Source: JBPOFM01 sp051252455
GTDB lineage: Bacteria > Bacteroidota > Bacteroidia > Flavobacteriales > Flavobacteriaceae
Direction of reading: 5' to 3'
Assembly (NCBI GenBank): GCA_051252455.1
Contig: JBPOFM010000002.1
Location: forward strand, 310,001 to 374,000
DNA: 64,000 bases
Shown here piece by piece: positions 42,528 through 51,431 of this stretch. A program made the translations under genes and the position numbers. Position 1 is the stretch's first letter, and each line of letters starts with the position of its first letter. The notes beneath the pieces were generated by a model. It did not search any database, was not told the DNA's origin, and worked only from the letters and a program-made list of their open reading frames with translations.

Positions 42528-43712
42528 TTAGTTCAAGGATTCTTTTATTCGCCGTACTGCTTCCACAATCTGTTCCTGGGAAGCCGCATAAGACAGTCGA
42601 ATGCAGTTCGGGTTGCCGAAGGCATCACCAGTTACAGTAGCGACCAATGCTTCCTGTAACAAATACATCGAAAAATCATCTGCATTGTTGATGAGCTGTC
42701 CTCTCAACGTTTTTCCAAAGTAATGTGAGACATCAGGGAAAATATAAAAAGCACCTTCAGGCATATTATTCTTGAAGGTCGGAATTTGGTTTAATAACTC
42801 AACAATCAAATCTCGTCGTTTTTTGAATTCCTTCACCATAAATTGAATGCGCTCTGGCGATTCAGTCAAGGCTGTGATGGTGGCACGTTGTGCAATGCTG
42901 TTGGCGCCACTGGTAATCTGTCCTTGCATTTTTGTACATGCACGTGCGATGTACTCTGGTGCGCCAATATAACCGATTCTCCAACCTGTCATTGCAAAAG
43001 CTTTAGAAACACCATTGACCGTTACAGTTCTTTCAAACATATCTTCGAACTGTGCCATACTAGCGTGGTCACCAACGAAGTTGATATGCTCATAGATTTC
43101 GTCCGAAACGACTATAATATTTGGGTGTTTTTGAAGTACATCAGCCAAGGCTCTCAATTCTTCTTTACTATATACAGAACCACTTGGATTACAAGGCGAA
43201 CTATACCAAATCATTTTGGTTTTTGGCGTGATGGCAGCTTCAAGTTGAGACGCTGTCAACTTGAAATCATTTTCAATAGACGTCTGAACTTCAACCGGGA
43301 CACCTTCGTTCAACTTCACAATATCACTGTAGCTTACCCAATATGGACAAGGTAGTATAACTTCGTCGCCTTTATTCAAAAGGACGGCAGCTATATTCGC
43401 AAGGGATTGCTTCGCCCCAGTCGAGACGACAATTTGAGAAGGTTTATACGATAAACGATTATCACGTTCGAACTTTGTGATTATTGCGTTTTTCAATTCC
43501 ACATAACCATCGACAGGAGAATAGGTGCTGTAATTATCGTCAATTGCTTTTTTGGCTGCATCCTTAATGAAGTCTGGCGTATTAAAATCTGGCTCGCCAA
43601 GACTCAGTCCGATAATGTCTTTGCCTTCAGCTTTTAGTTCTCTCGTTTTTGCCGCCATAGCTAATGTGGCAGACGTGGACATTCCTAAAACTCTGTCTGA
43701 AAGTTGATTCAT
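42528..43712 (-). CDS. Class I aminotransferase (aspartate aminotransferase-like)
   Basis: 394 residues. The PLP lysine lies in NGVSKAFAMTGWRIGY (about residue 240). Other conserved parts are the N-terminal IGLSLGEPDFNTPDFI, STGAKQSLANIAAVLLN, WYSSPCNPSGSVYSKEE, VVSDEIYEHI and the C-terminal GNPNCIRLSYA with the substrate-carboxylate arginine. This is the 1-beta/1-gamma type of aspartate or general amino-acid transaminase found in many bacteria. It most likely interconverts aspartate and oxaloacetate with glutamate, but the exact amino donor cannot be read. Confidence 0.93.
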   Translation of the reverse strand: MNQLSDRVLGMSTSATLAMAAKTRELKAEGKDIIGLSLGEPDFNTPDFIKDAAKKAIDDNYSTYSPVDGYVELKNAIITKFERDNRLSYKPSQIVVSTGAKQSLANIAAVLLNKGDEVILPCPYWVSYSDIVKLNEGVPVEVQTSIENDFKLTASQLEAAITPKTKMIWYSSPCNPSGSVYSKEELRALADVLQKHPNIIVVSDEIYEHINFVGDHASMAQFEDMFERTVTVNGVSKAFAMTGWRIGYIGAPEYIARACTKMQGQITSGANSIAQRATITALTESPERIQFMVKEFKKRRDLIVELLNQIPTFKNNMPEGAFYIFPDVSHYFGKTLRGQLINNADDFSMYLLQEALVATVTGDAFGNPNCIRLSYAASQEQIVEAVRRIKESLN

Positions 43713-43750
43713 ATTGTAGGTGGTTTTTTTTTAATTTGAATAAAAAAAGA

Positions 43751-44845
43751 TTAGGCCAAGGTTGGTCTTCTACCGAGTTCCTTTAATTGCTGATAGTGTT
43801 CAGAAATCGCAGTCCATATTGAATTATATTGATTGTAGGGTAAGCTAAATTCGTGCGCCGTTTCCTTAACAATTTTAGCGATGTTTTTGTAGTGAACATG
43901 GCTAATGTGTGCGAATAAATGGTGCTCAACTTGTCTATTCAATCCTCCTGTGTAAAACTCAACTAACCAACTTTTCGGAGAAAAATTAGAAGTCGTAAAT
44001 AACTGATGAATAGCCCAAGTATTCTTCATGTTCCCACTCTCGTCTGGTAAAGGCATGTCCGTATTGGGCATCACATGTGCCAATTGAAAAACCACACTTA
44101 GGATGATTCCCGCAGTATAGTGCATTATGAAAAATCCGATTAGAACTTGCCACCACGCATATCCCAAAGCCAAAGGCAAAACGACCCAAATAGAGTAATA
44201 TATTATTTTTCCAATAATTAACTTTGTCCATTGTGTCGCTGGATTAGGGAAGTTACCGTAAGACAATTTTCGTTTTAAATAAACGTATGTCTGTTTGAAA
44301 TCTGTAGTAATTGCCCAATTGACAGTCAATAATCCATATAATAAAAATGCATAATACTTTTGATATTGATGGATTTTGTGCCATTTTGAGTGTTTTGAAA
44401 AACGAATAATTCGTCCGGCATCAATATCTTCATCGTGTCCTTGAATATTAGTGTACGTATGATGTAAAACGTTGTGTTGAACTTTCCAGTTGTAATCGTT
44501 ACCAGCCAAAATGTGAATACTACTTCCCATTAATTTATTGACCCATTTTTTACTTGAAAATGAACCATGATTGGCATCATGCATCACATTCATGCCAACG
44601 CCGGCAATTCCTATTCCTATAATCATCATGAAAACGATCTGAACCCATGCAGGTAAAGTCACAGTCAATAACAATATGAAAGGCACGAGCATTAATGAAA
44701 ACATAACAATCGCCTTCACATAAAGCTTCCAATTGCCAGTTTTTTTAATATTGTTTTCTTTGAAATAATCATTAACACGCTTGTTGAGTGTTCTAAAGAA
44801 TTTGGCAGAGTCAGTTCTGGAAAAAGATAAAGTTTGTTCTGTCAT
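43751..44845 (-). CDS. Membrane fatty-acid desaturase (acyl-CoA/acyl-lipid type)
   Basis: 364 residues. The three histidine boxes of membrane desaturases are present: HDANH (89-93), HNVLHH (124-129) and QVEHH near residue 313. About four to six hydrophobic segments lie between them. The QxxHH form of the third box and the overall size fit the linoleoyl-CoA/delta-6-like group, but no cytochrome b5 domain is fused. It would insert a double bond into acyl chains of the membrane, probably for fluidity in the cold. A -7 box (TATCTTTG on the minus strand, 44906-44899) lies about 55 bases upstream. Confidence 0.9.
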   Translation of the reverse strand: MTEQTLSFSRTDSAKFFRTLNKRVNDYFKENNIKKTGNWKLYVKAIVMFSLMLVPFILLLTVTLPAWVQIVFMMIIGIGIAGVGMNVMHDANHGSFSSKKWVNKLMGSSIHILAGNDYNWKVQHNVLHHTYTNIQGHDEDIDAGRIIRFSKHSKWHKIHQYQKYYAFLLYGLLTVNWAITTDFKQTYVYLKRKLSYGNFPNPATQWTKLIIGKIIYYSIWVVLPLALGYAWWQVLIGFFIMHYTAGIILSVVFQLAHVMPNTDMPLPDESGNMKNTWAIHQLFTTSNFSPKSWLVEFYTGGLNRQVEHHLFAHISHVHYKNIAKIVKETAHEFSLPYNQYNSIWTAISEHYQQLKELGRRPTLA

Positions 44846-44990
44846 GGATTATAATATTTGTATGATAACGTCAAATTGAAGGCTATCATATTTCGATGCA
44901 AAGATAATCAATTAAATGATGCGTTCATGGTAAGATAATGCTAAAAATACACTTGCAAAAATTGCCTACTTTTGTCAAAAGTTTTATAAA

Positions 44991-45620
44991 ATGAATTTAA
45001 TCCGACAGTACTTTACTGAATTATCAGATGTTCAAATAGAGCAATTTGAGCAGTTGGAAGCCTTATATAGCGATTGGAACTCAAAAATCAATGTAATTTC
45101 AAGGAAAGATATTGATGAATTATACCTGCGTCACATTCTGCATTCGTTGGGAATAGCGAAGGTCATTTCATTCAAGCCAAACTCAAAAATTTTGGATGTT
45201 GGCACTGGAGGAGGTTTTCCAGGGATTCCATTAGCGATCTTATTTCCTGAAAGCAAATTTCATCTGGTAGATAGTATCGGGAAGAAATTGAAAGTTGTGA
45301 ATGGCGTGGCCGAATCTTTGGGTTTGAAGAACATAAAAACGGCTCATGGAAGAGCAGAAATAGTGAAAGGGGAATTCGATTTTATTGTAAGTAGAGCCGT
45401 AACTGCGATGCCGGAATTTGTAAGTTGGGTCAAGACTAAAATTGCAAAAAAGCAAAACCATGAACTTAAAAATGGTATTCTTTATCTCAAAGGCGGCGAT
45501 TTAACAGAAGAGCTTCAAGTGTTCCGCACCACCACGATTTATCATTTAAGTGATTATTTCAAGGAGGAATTTTTTGACACTAAAAAGGTAGTTCACTTGC
45601 CTATCAAATATAAAGGCTGA
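44991..45620 (+). CDS. rsmG: 16S rRNA m7G527 methyltransferase
   Basis: 209 residues. The SAM-binding core reads ILDVGTGGGFPGIPLAILFPESKFHLVDSIGKKLK, with the GTGGGFPG loop and the VDS acidic residue. FDFIVSRAV follows, and the N-terminal LYSDWNSKINVISRKD is the usual RsmG/GidB opening. It methylates G527 of 16S rRNA. A -7 box (TACTTTTG, 44967-44974) lies 16 bases before the ATG, and the stop is inside the terminator hairpin. Confidence 0.96.
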   Translation: MNLIRQYFTELSDVQIEQFEQLEALYSDWNSKINVISRKDIDELYLRHILHSLGIAKVISFKPNSKILDVGTGGGFPGIPLAILFPESKFHLVDSIGKKLKVVNGVAESLGLKNIKTAHGRAEIVKGEFDFIVSRAVTAMPEFVSWVKTKIAKKQNHELKNGILYLKGGDLTEELQVFRTTTIYHLSDYFKEEFFDTKKVVHLPIKYKG

Positions 45621-45640
45621 ACCCTCAAGATTCAGCCTTT
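45612..45640. terminator. Terminator of rsmG
   Basis: A perfect 10-bp stem AAAGGCTGAA with its complement, 45612-45621 and 45631-45640, with a 9-base loop, followed by a T run. The left half contains the last codons and stop of rsmG. It probably also serves the convergent gene ending at 45664, though an A run on that side is weak. Confidence 0.85.
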
Positions 45641-45663
45641 TTTTTAAATAATTGTTATAGAAT

Positions 45664-48033
45664 TTAATTAACGATAATCTTCGTTTTCAAACTCAAATCA
45701 TATTCTGTTTGAACATTTAGTAGATACATACCAGATTCAAGATTTAAGGGAATAGATGTTCTATCGTTCAGAGATATTTTGCTGTCAAAGACGATTTTCC
45801 CAGTGATATCAACGATTTTCACAGAAACATTCTCAAACGTGGTGTTGCTCAAAAAAGTCAGGACATCGGTAATCGGGTTCTTTTCAATTTTGATAAAGTC
45901 ATTCAAACCAAAGGTTGGAGCAGATAATGTTGGTTGAAGAATTTCATCGAGGGCAAATTCAACATTTCCTTCTGTTAAAGTAACATGCGGCTCGTTTTCC
46001 ACTGGCATATACCAAGCGTCAAAAGGTGTTATGTTGTTCACAGCTCTGCCAGTTGTCAGATTGGTTGGAACATGAAACCAATCAGGTTCATTATTAGTCA
46101 CTTGCAATGCCATGGCGCTTATAGACGGAATGAAATTGAAAAAATCGGTTTGTAAAGATCCAAGAAAGCTATCAATGAGCGGATCGTCAGTTCCGAATGC
46201 ACCTGTCAAAGCGCCAATATCGAATAGACCTCCAGAGCCTGCATCAATTCCATTGGAATATGTAAAAGCTTGCGAATTTGCACTCGCGGTTAAATCACAG
46301 AAACAAAAGAAAATGGAATCAATGAATAAATAACTGATCTGATTGGTTGTTGAGGCGTCTGGCGTAAATTTAACTCTAAAGGTCGCGTCTGTAATTCCTG
46401 AAATGACAGGCACTGTCACATTTAATATTTCACGACCTGGAACAATGTCTACATTGTTTTTATCCGGATATGGAGTGCCAAAACCGCTACCATTGATGAT
46501 GGATACTTTCCGTAGATTTTCTGGAAATCCGGTACTCGTTAATGCACTCATGGAGTTATAAAAAAGGTTTTTAAAGGGATGTGCTCTTGGTTGTCTTAAA
46601 TTGTTATCAAAATTAACATTGCTTCCATTGGCAAGATGAGGTTCAAATTGATCAGTCAGCATTTGGCGAGCCGCTGGGGATTTCAACATGCCATCTACAA
46701 CAGGTCTTAATGCTTCAACACTCTGGTCTCCTGCCAAACCTCCGAGATCTAGACCATAGGCCATATAGTTGAACAAATGTTGAAATCCGATCGGCACATT
46801 TGCACCAAGGTGTGGGGAATCAAAAGAAATCCACAGACGAGTATTGTGAGGTAAAGATTGGTTTTCCATATAATTTAAAGCGTATCGCGAAATCAATCCA
46901 CCCATGCTTGGGCCAATGATAACGTTTGGTTCTGAACCCACCTTTTGACTTTCAATAATTTGCATTAATTTGACCAAAAGCATGGCGTTGCGTTCTATAT
47001 AATCAACTCCACCGTCTATTACGGTGTTATCTTCGGAACGCGTATAGATTGGAAAATTCAAGATAACCACATCAAATCCTTCTTCTCTGACCAAGTCTCC
47101 CAAATTGGACGGTGTTCCGTTATCATCAAAATTCAACAATTCATAAATGCTTTGCGTATTTCTAGTGTCTCCAAAATCAAAGCCATCTACCAAAATAATT
47201 GGTTTGTCCAACACATTATCTGCGCTTAAATAAATGTCATATTCTCCAATGCCTTTATAATTATTGGCTTCGCCATAAGGTGAAAGGTCTGGAGCACCTA
47301 CATTCGTAGATGTAAATTGTGTCACTGCTCGTTGAAATATTGTATTCAAATCGTCGTTTGAATAGGCAATGGTAATCTTTGAAGTTGAAAAGCGTTGAGA
47401 ACCGTCTTCAAAATGGATTCTAGTTTTAAGTTCTTTATCACCCTTATCAGCATACTGGATTGTAATATTTTGATCGTTTTGAACTGTTATAAAACCTTGA
47501 CTGTCATCAAAATCTATTTCAATTCTAGTAATCTCATTTTGAGTTGAATTGAAAATATTGATTGCTGGCAAGTTAAAAACGGTTCTTAACCCTTCATGCT
47601 CCATTCGAAGGGCAGAACTCATGAATAGTTCATGCTTATCAAAAATTGGCTGGCTAGTTGTTCTAGTCAATGAATTGTTTCCAATGCTAATGATACTGCC
47701 GTCAGTTAGTGCTTCAGGTTTTATCACTTCATAATCTGTATTAAGTAAAGCAAGTGGAATCACATTCGTAAAATAACTTTGCGTTTCTTGCTCTTTTAAA
47801 TTTGACACCTCACTAAATCGCTGCTGCAAATCATTGTTTTTTATGCTATTATAAACTTGATAAAATGAAGCCGTGTTCAAAGATCGATTTTGATATGCAT
47901 TGAGATCAACAACAGGAGAAAGACCCAACAAGATCTCTGTTTCCATATCGGATTTGTCAAGTGTATCCATCGGGTTTTGACTTAGTGCCAATAATGGAAA
48001 TGTAAGTAAGCACAAGATGTAAATTTGTTTCAT
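45664..48033 (-). CDS. Secreted hydrolase-like protein with type IX sorting domain
   Basis: 789 residues. A signal peptide covers about 1-18 (YILCLLTFPLLALSQ). The central part has an alpha/beta-hydrolase nucleophile elbow, IGPSMGGLISRYAL near residue 375, preceded by PIILVDGFDFGDTRN and DVVILNFP strands, which resembles lipase/esterase folds. The last 80 residues form the type-A T9SS sorting domain (VSVKIVDITGKIVF, then SGMYLLNVQ). It should be exported by the type IX system and anchored or released at the surface. The substrate is unknown. The 72-residue region between hydrolase and sorting domain is probably a linker or beta domain. Confidence 0.82.
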   Translation of the reverse strand: MKQIYILCLLTFPLLALSQNPMDTLDKSDMETEILLGLSPVVDLNAYQNRSLNTASFYQVYNSIKNNDLQQRFSEVSNLKEQETQSYFTNVIPLALLNTDYEVIKPEALTDGSIISIGNNSLTRTTSQPIFDKHELFMSSALRMEHEGLRTVFNLPAINIFNSTQNEITRIEIDFDDSQGFITVQNDQNITIQYADKGDKELKTRIHFEDGSQRFSTSKITIAYSNDDLNTIFQRAVTQFTSTNVGAPDLSPYGEANNYKGIGEYDIYLSADNVLDKPIILVDGFDFGDTRNTQSIYELLNFDDNGTPSNLGDLVREEGFDVVILNFPIYTRSEDNTVIDGGVDYIERNAMLLVKLMQIIESQKVGSEPNVIIGPSMGGLISRYALNYMENQSLPHNTRLWISFDSPHLGANVPIGFQHLFNYMAYGLDLGGLAGDQSVEALRPVVDGMLKSPAARQMLTDQFEPHLANGSNVNFDNNLRQPRAHPFKNLFYNSMSALTSTGFPENLRKVSIINGSGFGTPYPDKNNVDIVPGREILNVTVPVISGITDATFRVKFTPDASTTNQISYLFIDSIFFCFCDLTASANSQAFTYSNGIDAGSGGLFDIGALTGAFGTDDPLIDSFLGSLQTDFFNFIPSISAMALQVTNNEPDWFHVPTNLTTGRAVNNITPFDAWYMPVENEPHVTLTEGNVEFALDEILQPTLSAPTFGLNDFIKIEKNPITDVLTFLSNTTFENVSVKIVDITGKIVFDSKISLNDRTSIPLNLESGMYLLNVQTEYDLSLKTKIIVN

Positions 48034-48092
48034 AATATTGATTTTTAGATGATAAGAACTAAATGTACAAAAATTTGCTTCAACTCAATAAA

Positions 48093-48126
48093 AAAACCTT
48101 CAATCTAATAATAGCTTGAAGGTTTT
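48093..48126 (-). terminator. Terminator of pruA
   Basis: An 11-bp stem AAAACCTTCAA with its complement, 48093-48103 and 48116-48126, with a 12-base loop. On the minus strand it is followed by a T run. It lies about 26 bases after the pruA stop. Confidence 0.78.
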
Positions 48127-48151
48127 AAATATTAATGATAATATGATTTGC

Positions 48152-49777
48152 TTATCCCAAAAATGGGTAACGATAATCAGTAGGTGTAACAAAGGTTTCT
48201 TTGATCATTCGAGGTGAAATCCAACGTAATAAATTTTGTGCACTACCTGCTTTGTCATTTGTTCCTGACGCTCTAGCACCTCCAAAAGGTTGTTGGCCTA
48301 CAACAGCACCTGTTGGTTTATCATTGATATAGAAATTACCGGCACTGTTTTGTAATGCTTTAGTCGCTTCCTCAATCGCATATCTATCTGTTGCCAAAAT
48401 AGCGCCAGTCAGTGCGTACTCGCTAGTTTCATCTACCAATTTCAGTGTTTTGCTGTAATCCTTATCCTCGTACACATAAATGGTGATCACAGGACCGAAC
48501 AGTTCAGTACACATTGTAGAATATTTAGGGCTAGTTGTCACAATAACCGTCGGTTCTATAAAGTAACCTTTGGATTTATCATAACCACCACCAACAATAA
48601 TTTCGGCATCCTTGTCTTTTTTAGCCTGATCAATATAGGTCGCCAATTTATCGAAAGAGCCTTCGTGAATCACAGCTGTCACAAAGTTTTCCATATCTTC
48701 AGGAGAACCTATCTTAAATGATTTGACATCCTCAATGACGTATTTTTTGACATCTTTCCAAAGTGATTTTGCAATATAAGCTCTTGACGCTGCACTGCAC
48801 TTTTGACCTTGGAACTCAAAGGCGCCTCTTACAATTGCGGTTGCCACTTGTTTTGCATTGGCAGTTTTATGAGCGACAATAAAATCTTTCCCCCCAGTTT
48901 CTCCAACGATTCTTGGGTACGTTTTATAGTTCTCAATATTATTTCCTATTTGTTTCCAAAGTTTTTTAAAAATATCAGTAGAACCGGTAAAATGTAGGCC
49001 TGAAAACTCTGGATGTGACAATACAACATCAGTGATCATTTTAGGATCTCCAAAAACGACATTAATGACACCTGCAGGAACGCCAGCTTCTTCAAAAATA
49101 TCCATTATTACTTTTGCAGAATAAATTTGACTATCACTAGGTTTCCAAACTACCACATTGCCCATTAATGCCATGCATGAAGGCAAGTTTCCAGCAATCG
49201 CTGTAAAATTGAAAGGCGTCACTGCGTATGTAAATCCTTCCAAAGGACGATATTCTATTCTGTTCCAAGCACTACTGGTGCTTTCAGGTTGTTCCATATA
49301 AATGTCGGTCATAAACTGGACATTAAAACGTAAGAAGTCAATCAGTTCGCAAGCTGCGTCTATTTCTGCTTGGTGAATGGTTTTAGATTGAGCAATCATC
49401 GTTGCCGCATTGATTTTTGCTCTGTAAGGACCTGCAATCAATTCAGCTGCTTTTAAGAAAATTCCTGCGCGTTGCTCCCAAGGCATTTGAGACCAATTTT
49501 TTCGAGCCTCCAAAGCGGTAGAAATTGCTTCTTCTATATGTTTTTTTTCGGCCAAATGGTAGGTCCCAACCACATGTTTATGATCGTGAGGAGGCGACAT
49601 GGTCTTGGTGTTTTTCGTTTGAACATCTTTACCATTGATATACATTGGTACATCCACTTTACCGCTGATCATTTTGGCATATTCCGCTTTTACGGCTTCA
49701 CGTTCTGGTGAGCCTGGAGCATATGACATTACGGGTTCATTTATAGCGACTGGTACGTTGAAAAATCCTTTTCCCAT
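48152..49777 (-). CDS. pruA: L-glutamate gamma-semialdehyde dehydrogenase (delta-1-pyrroline-5-carboxylate dehydrogenase)
   Basis: 541 residues. The aldehyde dehydrogenase signature residues are present: the FNFTAIAGNLPSCMALMGNVVVWKPS cofactor region, VGETGGKDF with the general-base glutamate, and FEFQGQKCSAASRAYI with the catalytic cysteine. It oxidises glutamate semialdehyde, the product of proline oxidation, to glutamate using NAD. The N-terminal 100 residues (FNVPVAINEPVMSYAPGSPER) fit the monofunctional PruA type, not the PutA fusion. No proline dehydrogenase gene is next to it in the window. Confidence 0.96.
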   Translation of the reverse strand: MGKGFFNVPVAINEPVMSYAPGSPEREAVKAEYAKMISGKVDVPMYINGKDVQTKNTKTMSPPHDHKHVVGTYHLAEKKHIEEAISTALEARKNWSQMPWEQRAGIFLKAAELIAGPYRAKINAATMIAQSKTIHQAEIDAACELIDFLRFNVQFMTDIYMEQPESTSSAWNRIEYRPLEGFTYAVTPFNFTAIAGNLPSCMALMGNVVVWKPSDSQIYSAKVIMDIFEEAGVPAGVINVVFGDPKMITDVVLSHPEFSGLHFTGSTDIFKKLWKQIGNNIENYKTYPRIVGETGGKDFIVAHKTANAKQVATAIVRGAFEFQGQKCSAASRAYIAKSLWKDVKKYVIEDVKSFKIGSPEDMENFVTAVIHEGSFDKLATYIDQAKKDKDAEIIVGGGYDKSKGYFIEPTVIVTTSPKYSTMCTELFGPVITIYVYEDKDYSKTLKLVDETSEYALTGAILATDRYAIEEATKALQNSAGNFYINDKPTGAVVGQQPFGGARASGTNDKAGSAQNLLRWISPRMIKETFVTPTDYRYPFLG

Positions 49778-49934
49778 GGGTAATTTGCTTTTTATATTTA
49801 GTTGATTTTGAATTACAAAGTTACACTATTTTGATGAGTTTATATTTGAAGCAGCCTTAAAACCACGTTAAAATTCAAGGTTATTTTCGTAAGTTGCAAA
49901 TTGATTGTGGGACAAACAGCACTTAATTATCAAG

Positions 49935-50969
49935 ATGAATAATACGGGTTTTATCATAACAATTGCCTACCCGGAAACCATTGTTCGGGTTTCTTCGGAA
50001 TGGATCGTATCCAAACTCTATTTAATGGGATTTGGTAAAAAAAATTACATACGTGCTGGCCATGCAGCCCTTGTACTGATTGACAAAAACACAGGCATTC
50101 TTGAGTATTTTGATTTTGGCCGTTATGTTACACCCAACAAACTGGGTAGGGTTAGAAGCCAGTTGACGGATCATGAATTGTCGCTTCCGTTGTCTGCGAA
50201 GATTAATAAGGATGAGATCACAAATTTAGATGACATCCTGTACTTTTTAGCTACCCAGCCAAAATTGACACACGGTGAAGGTACGATGGTAGCTTCCGTT
50301 TGTCATCAAATTGATTATACCAAAGCTAAAAATTTGATTGAGAGTATGCAAAATAATGGCATGATGAAGTATGCTGCTTTCGGGAAAACAGGAAGCAATT
50401 GTTCACGGTTTGTAACCGATATTTTGATTGAAAGTATCAATAATGAAAGTATTAAAAATAAATTAGTAAAGTCTACATGGTTTACACCTAGTACCATTGG
50501 AAATGTTCTGATTGCAGATACTCAAAAGCAAATTTATAGTGTTTTAAGTGACGGCCAAATCAACACCTTTAAGTCCTCTAAAATGAAAGAAAATATGCGA
50601 CTTTTTTTGGATCGATTGAAACATCATGAGCCGAATTTTGAAGGGAATCTGGAGTCAAAATCGACTGCAGCCCGCGATGAAAAAGCACAATGGTTAAGTG
50701 GTGTTGGAGGAGGTGCCTGGTTTGAAATTCATAGTGTGAATGAGTCCTCTGAATATCGTTTTAAACGTATATCACCAAATGGGAATATTGATGTGGATGG
50801 TATTTATTCAATTTCCAGTGAGTGTTTTGATATTAAAAAGACTTACGAATTCATGGCGAACTCTAACTGCGATGTTTTTCATATCAAACAAGAGGAAAAC
50901 ATTTACAGATTCAATTTTATAAGAATATTTGAATCGATTAATTCAAGGCAAATGGAGCGCTCAATTTGA
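49935..50969 (+). CDS. Unknown protein with a possible permuted cysteine-peptidase-like core
   Basis: 344 residues from the ATG at 49935; a TTG at 49905 is less likely. There is no signal peptide. I do not recognise a named function. Residues 1-190 contain AGHAALVLID (His43) and then TGSNCSRFVTDIL (Cys156). The order His then Cys with these surroundings is that of circularly permuted NlpC/P60 or LRAT-like folds, which hydrolyse or transfer amides and acyl groups. The second half (about 220-344) is different and may bind a ligand. The end overlaps the convergent apaG gene by 32 bases. An enzymatic role is an inference from the motif pair only. Confidence 0.65.
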   Translation: MNNTGFIITIAYPETIVRVSSEWIVSKLYLMGFGKKNYIRAGHAALVLIDKNTGILEYFDFGRYVTPNKLGRVRSQLTDHELSLPLSAKINKDEITNLDDILYFLATQPKLTHGEGTMVASVCHQIDYTKAKNLIESMQNNGMMKYAAFGKTGSNCSRFVTDILIESINNESIKNKLVKSTWFTPSTIGNVLIADTQKQIYSVLSDGQINTFKSSKMKENMRLFLDRLKHHEPNFEGNLESKSTAARDEKAQWLSGVGGGAWFEIHSVNESSEYRFKRISPNGNIDVDGIYSISSECFDIKKTYEFMANSNCDVFHIKQEENIYRFNFIRIFESINSRQMERSI

Positions 50970-51324
50970 AGGTAGGAATATAGACCTTAAACTTGTTGCT
51001 ATTGGAAAAGTTCACCATGTTATAATGTCCTTGCATCGCTCCAAAAGGAGACGTTAACAAACAACCTGACGTATAAGAGTGAGATTCACCAGGTTTCAAA
51101 ACAGGTTTTTTACCAATAACGCCTTCACCTTCAATAATTTCAATATTGTTCAAAGCGTCCAAAACACGCCAATGTCTTGAATTTAGTTGAACAGAATCCT
51201 TGCTTTGATTTTCAATGGTCACTTTATAACCAAATGCGAAATGTACTTTATAGTTTTTATAAAATGTTCCTTCAAAAGTAGTTTCTACGGAAATTCTAAT
51301 GCCGCTTGTAACTTGTTGTACCAT
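50938..51324 (-). CDS. apaG: ApaG domain protein
   Basis: 128 residues, the usual length. The conserved parts are VQQVTSGIRISVETTFEG, YKVTIENQSKDSVQLNSRHWRVLDA and the GVIGKKPVLKPGESHSYTSGCLL loop, which form a fibronectin-like beta sandwich. It is known from enterobacteria as linked to Co2+/Mg2+ resistance and to ApaH, but its biochemistry is unresolved. Here it lies away from ksgA/apaH. Its 3' end overlaps the convergent gene by 32 bases. Confidence 0.93.
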   Translation of the reverse strand: MVQQVTSGIRISVETTFEGTFYKNYKVHFAFGYKVTIENQSKDSVQLNSRHWRVLDALNNIEIIEGEGVIGKKPVLKPGESHSYTSGCLLTSPFGAMQGHYNMVNFSNSNKFKVYIPTFKLSAPFALN

Positions 51325-51431
51325 GGAATTATAGCGATTTTTGTTAAATATAAAATTTTTTTAAGACATTTCAACAGGAAGTAAGGGAATATTCGATTTT
51401 TAACAAATTATCATGTTAATGAGCATTGAAT

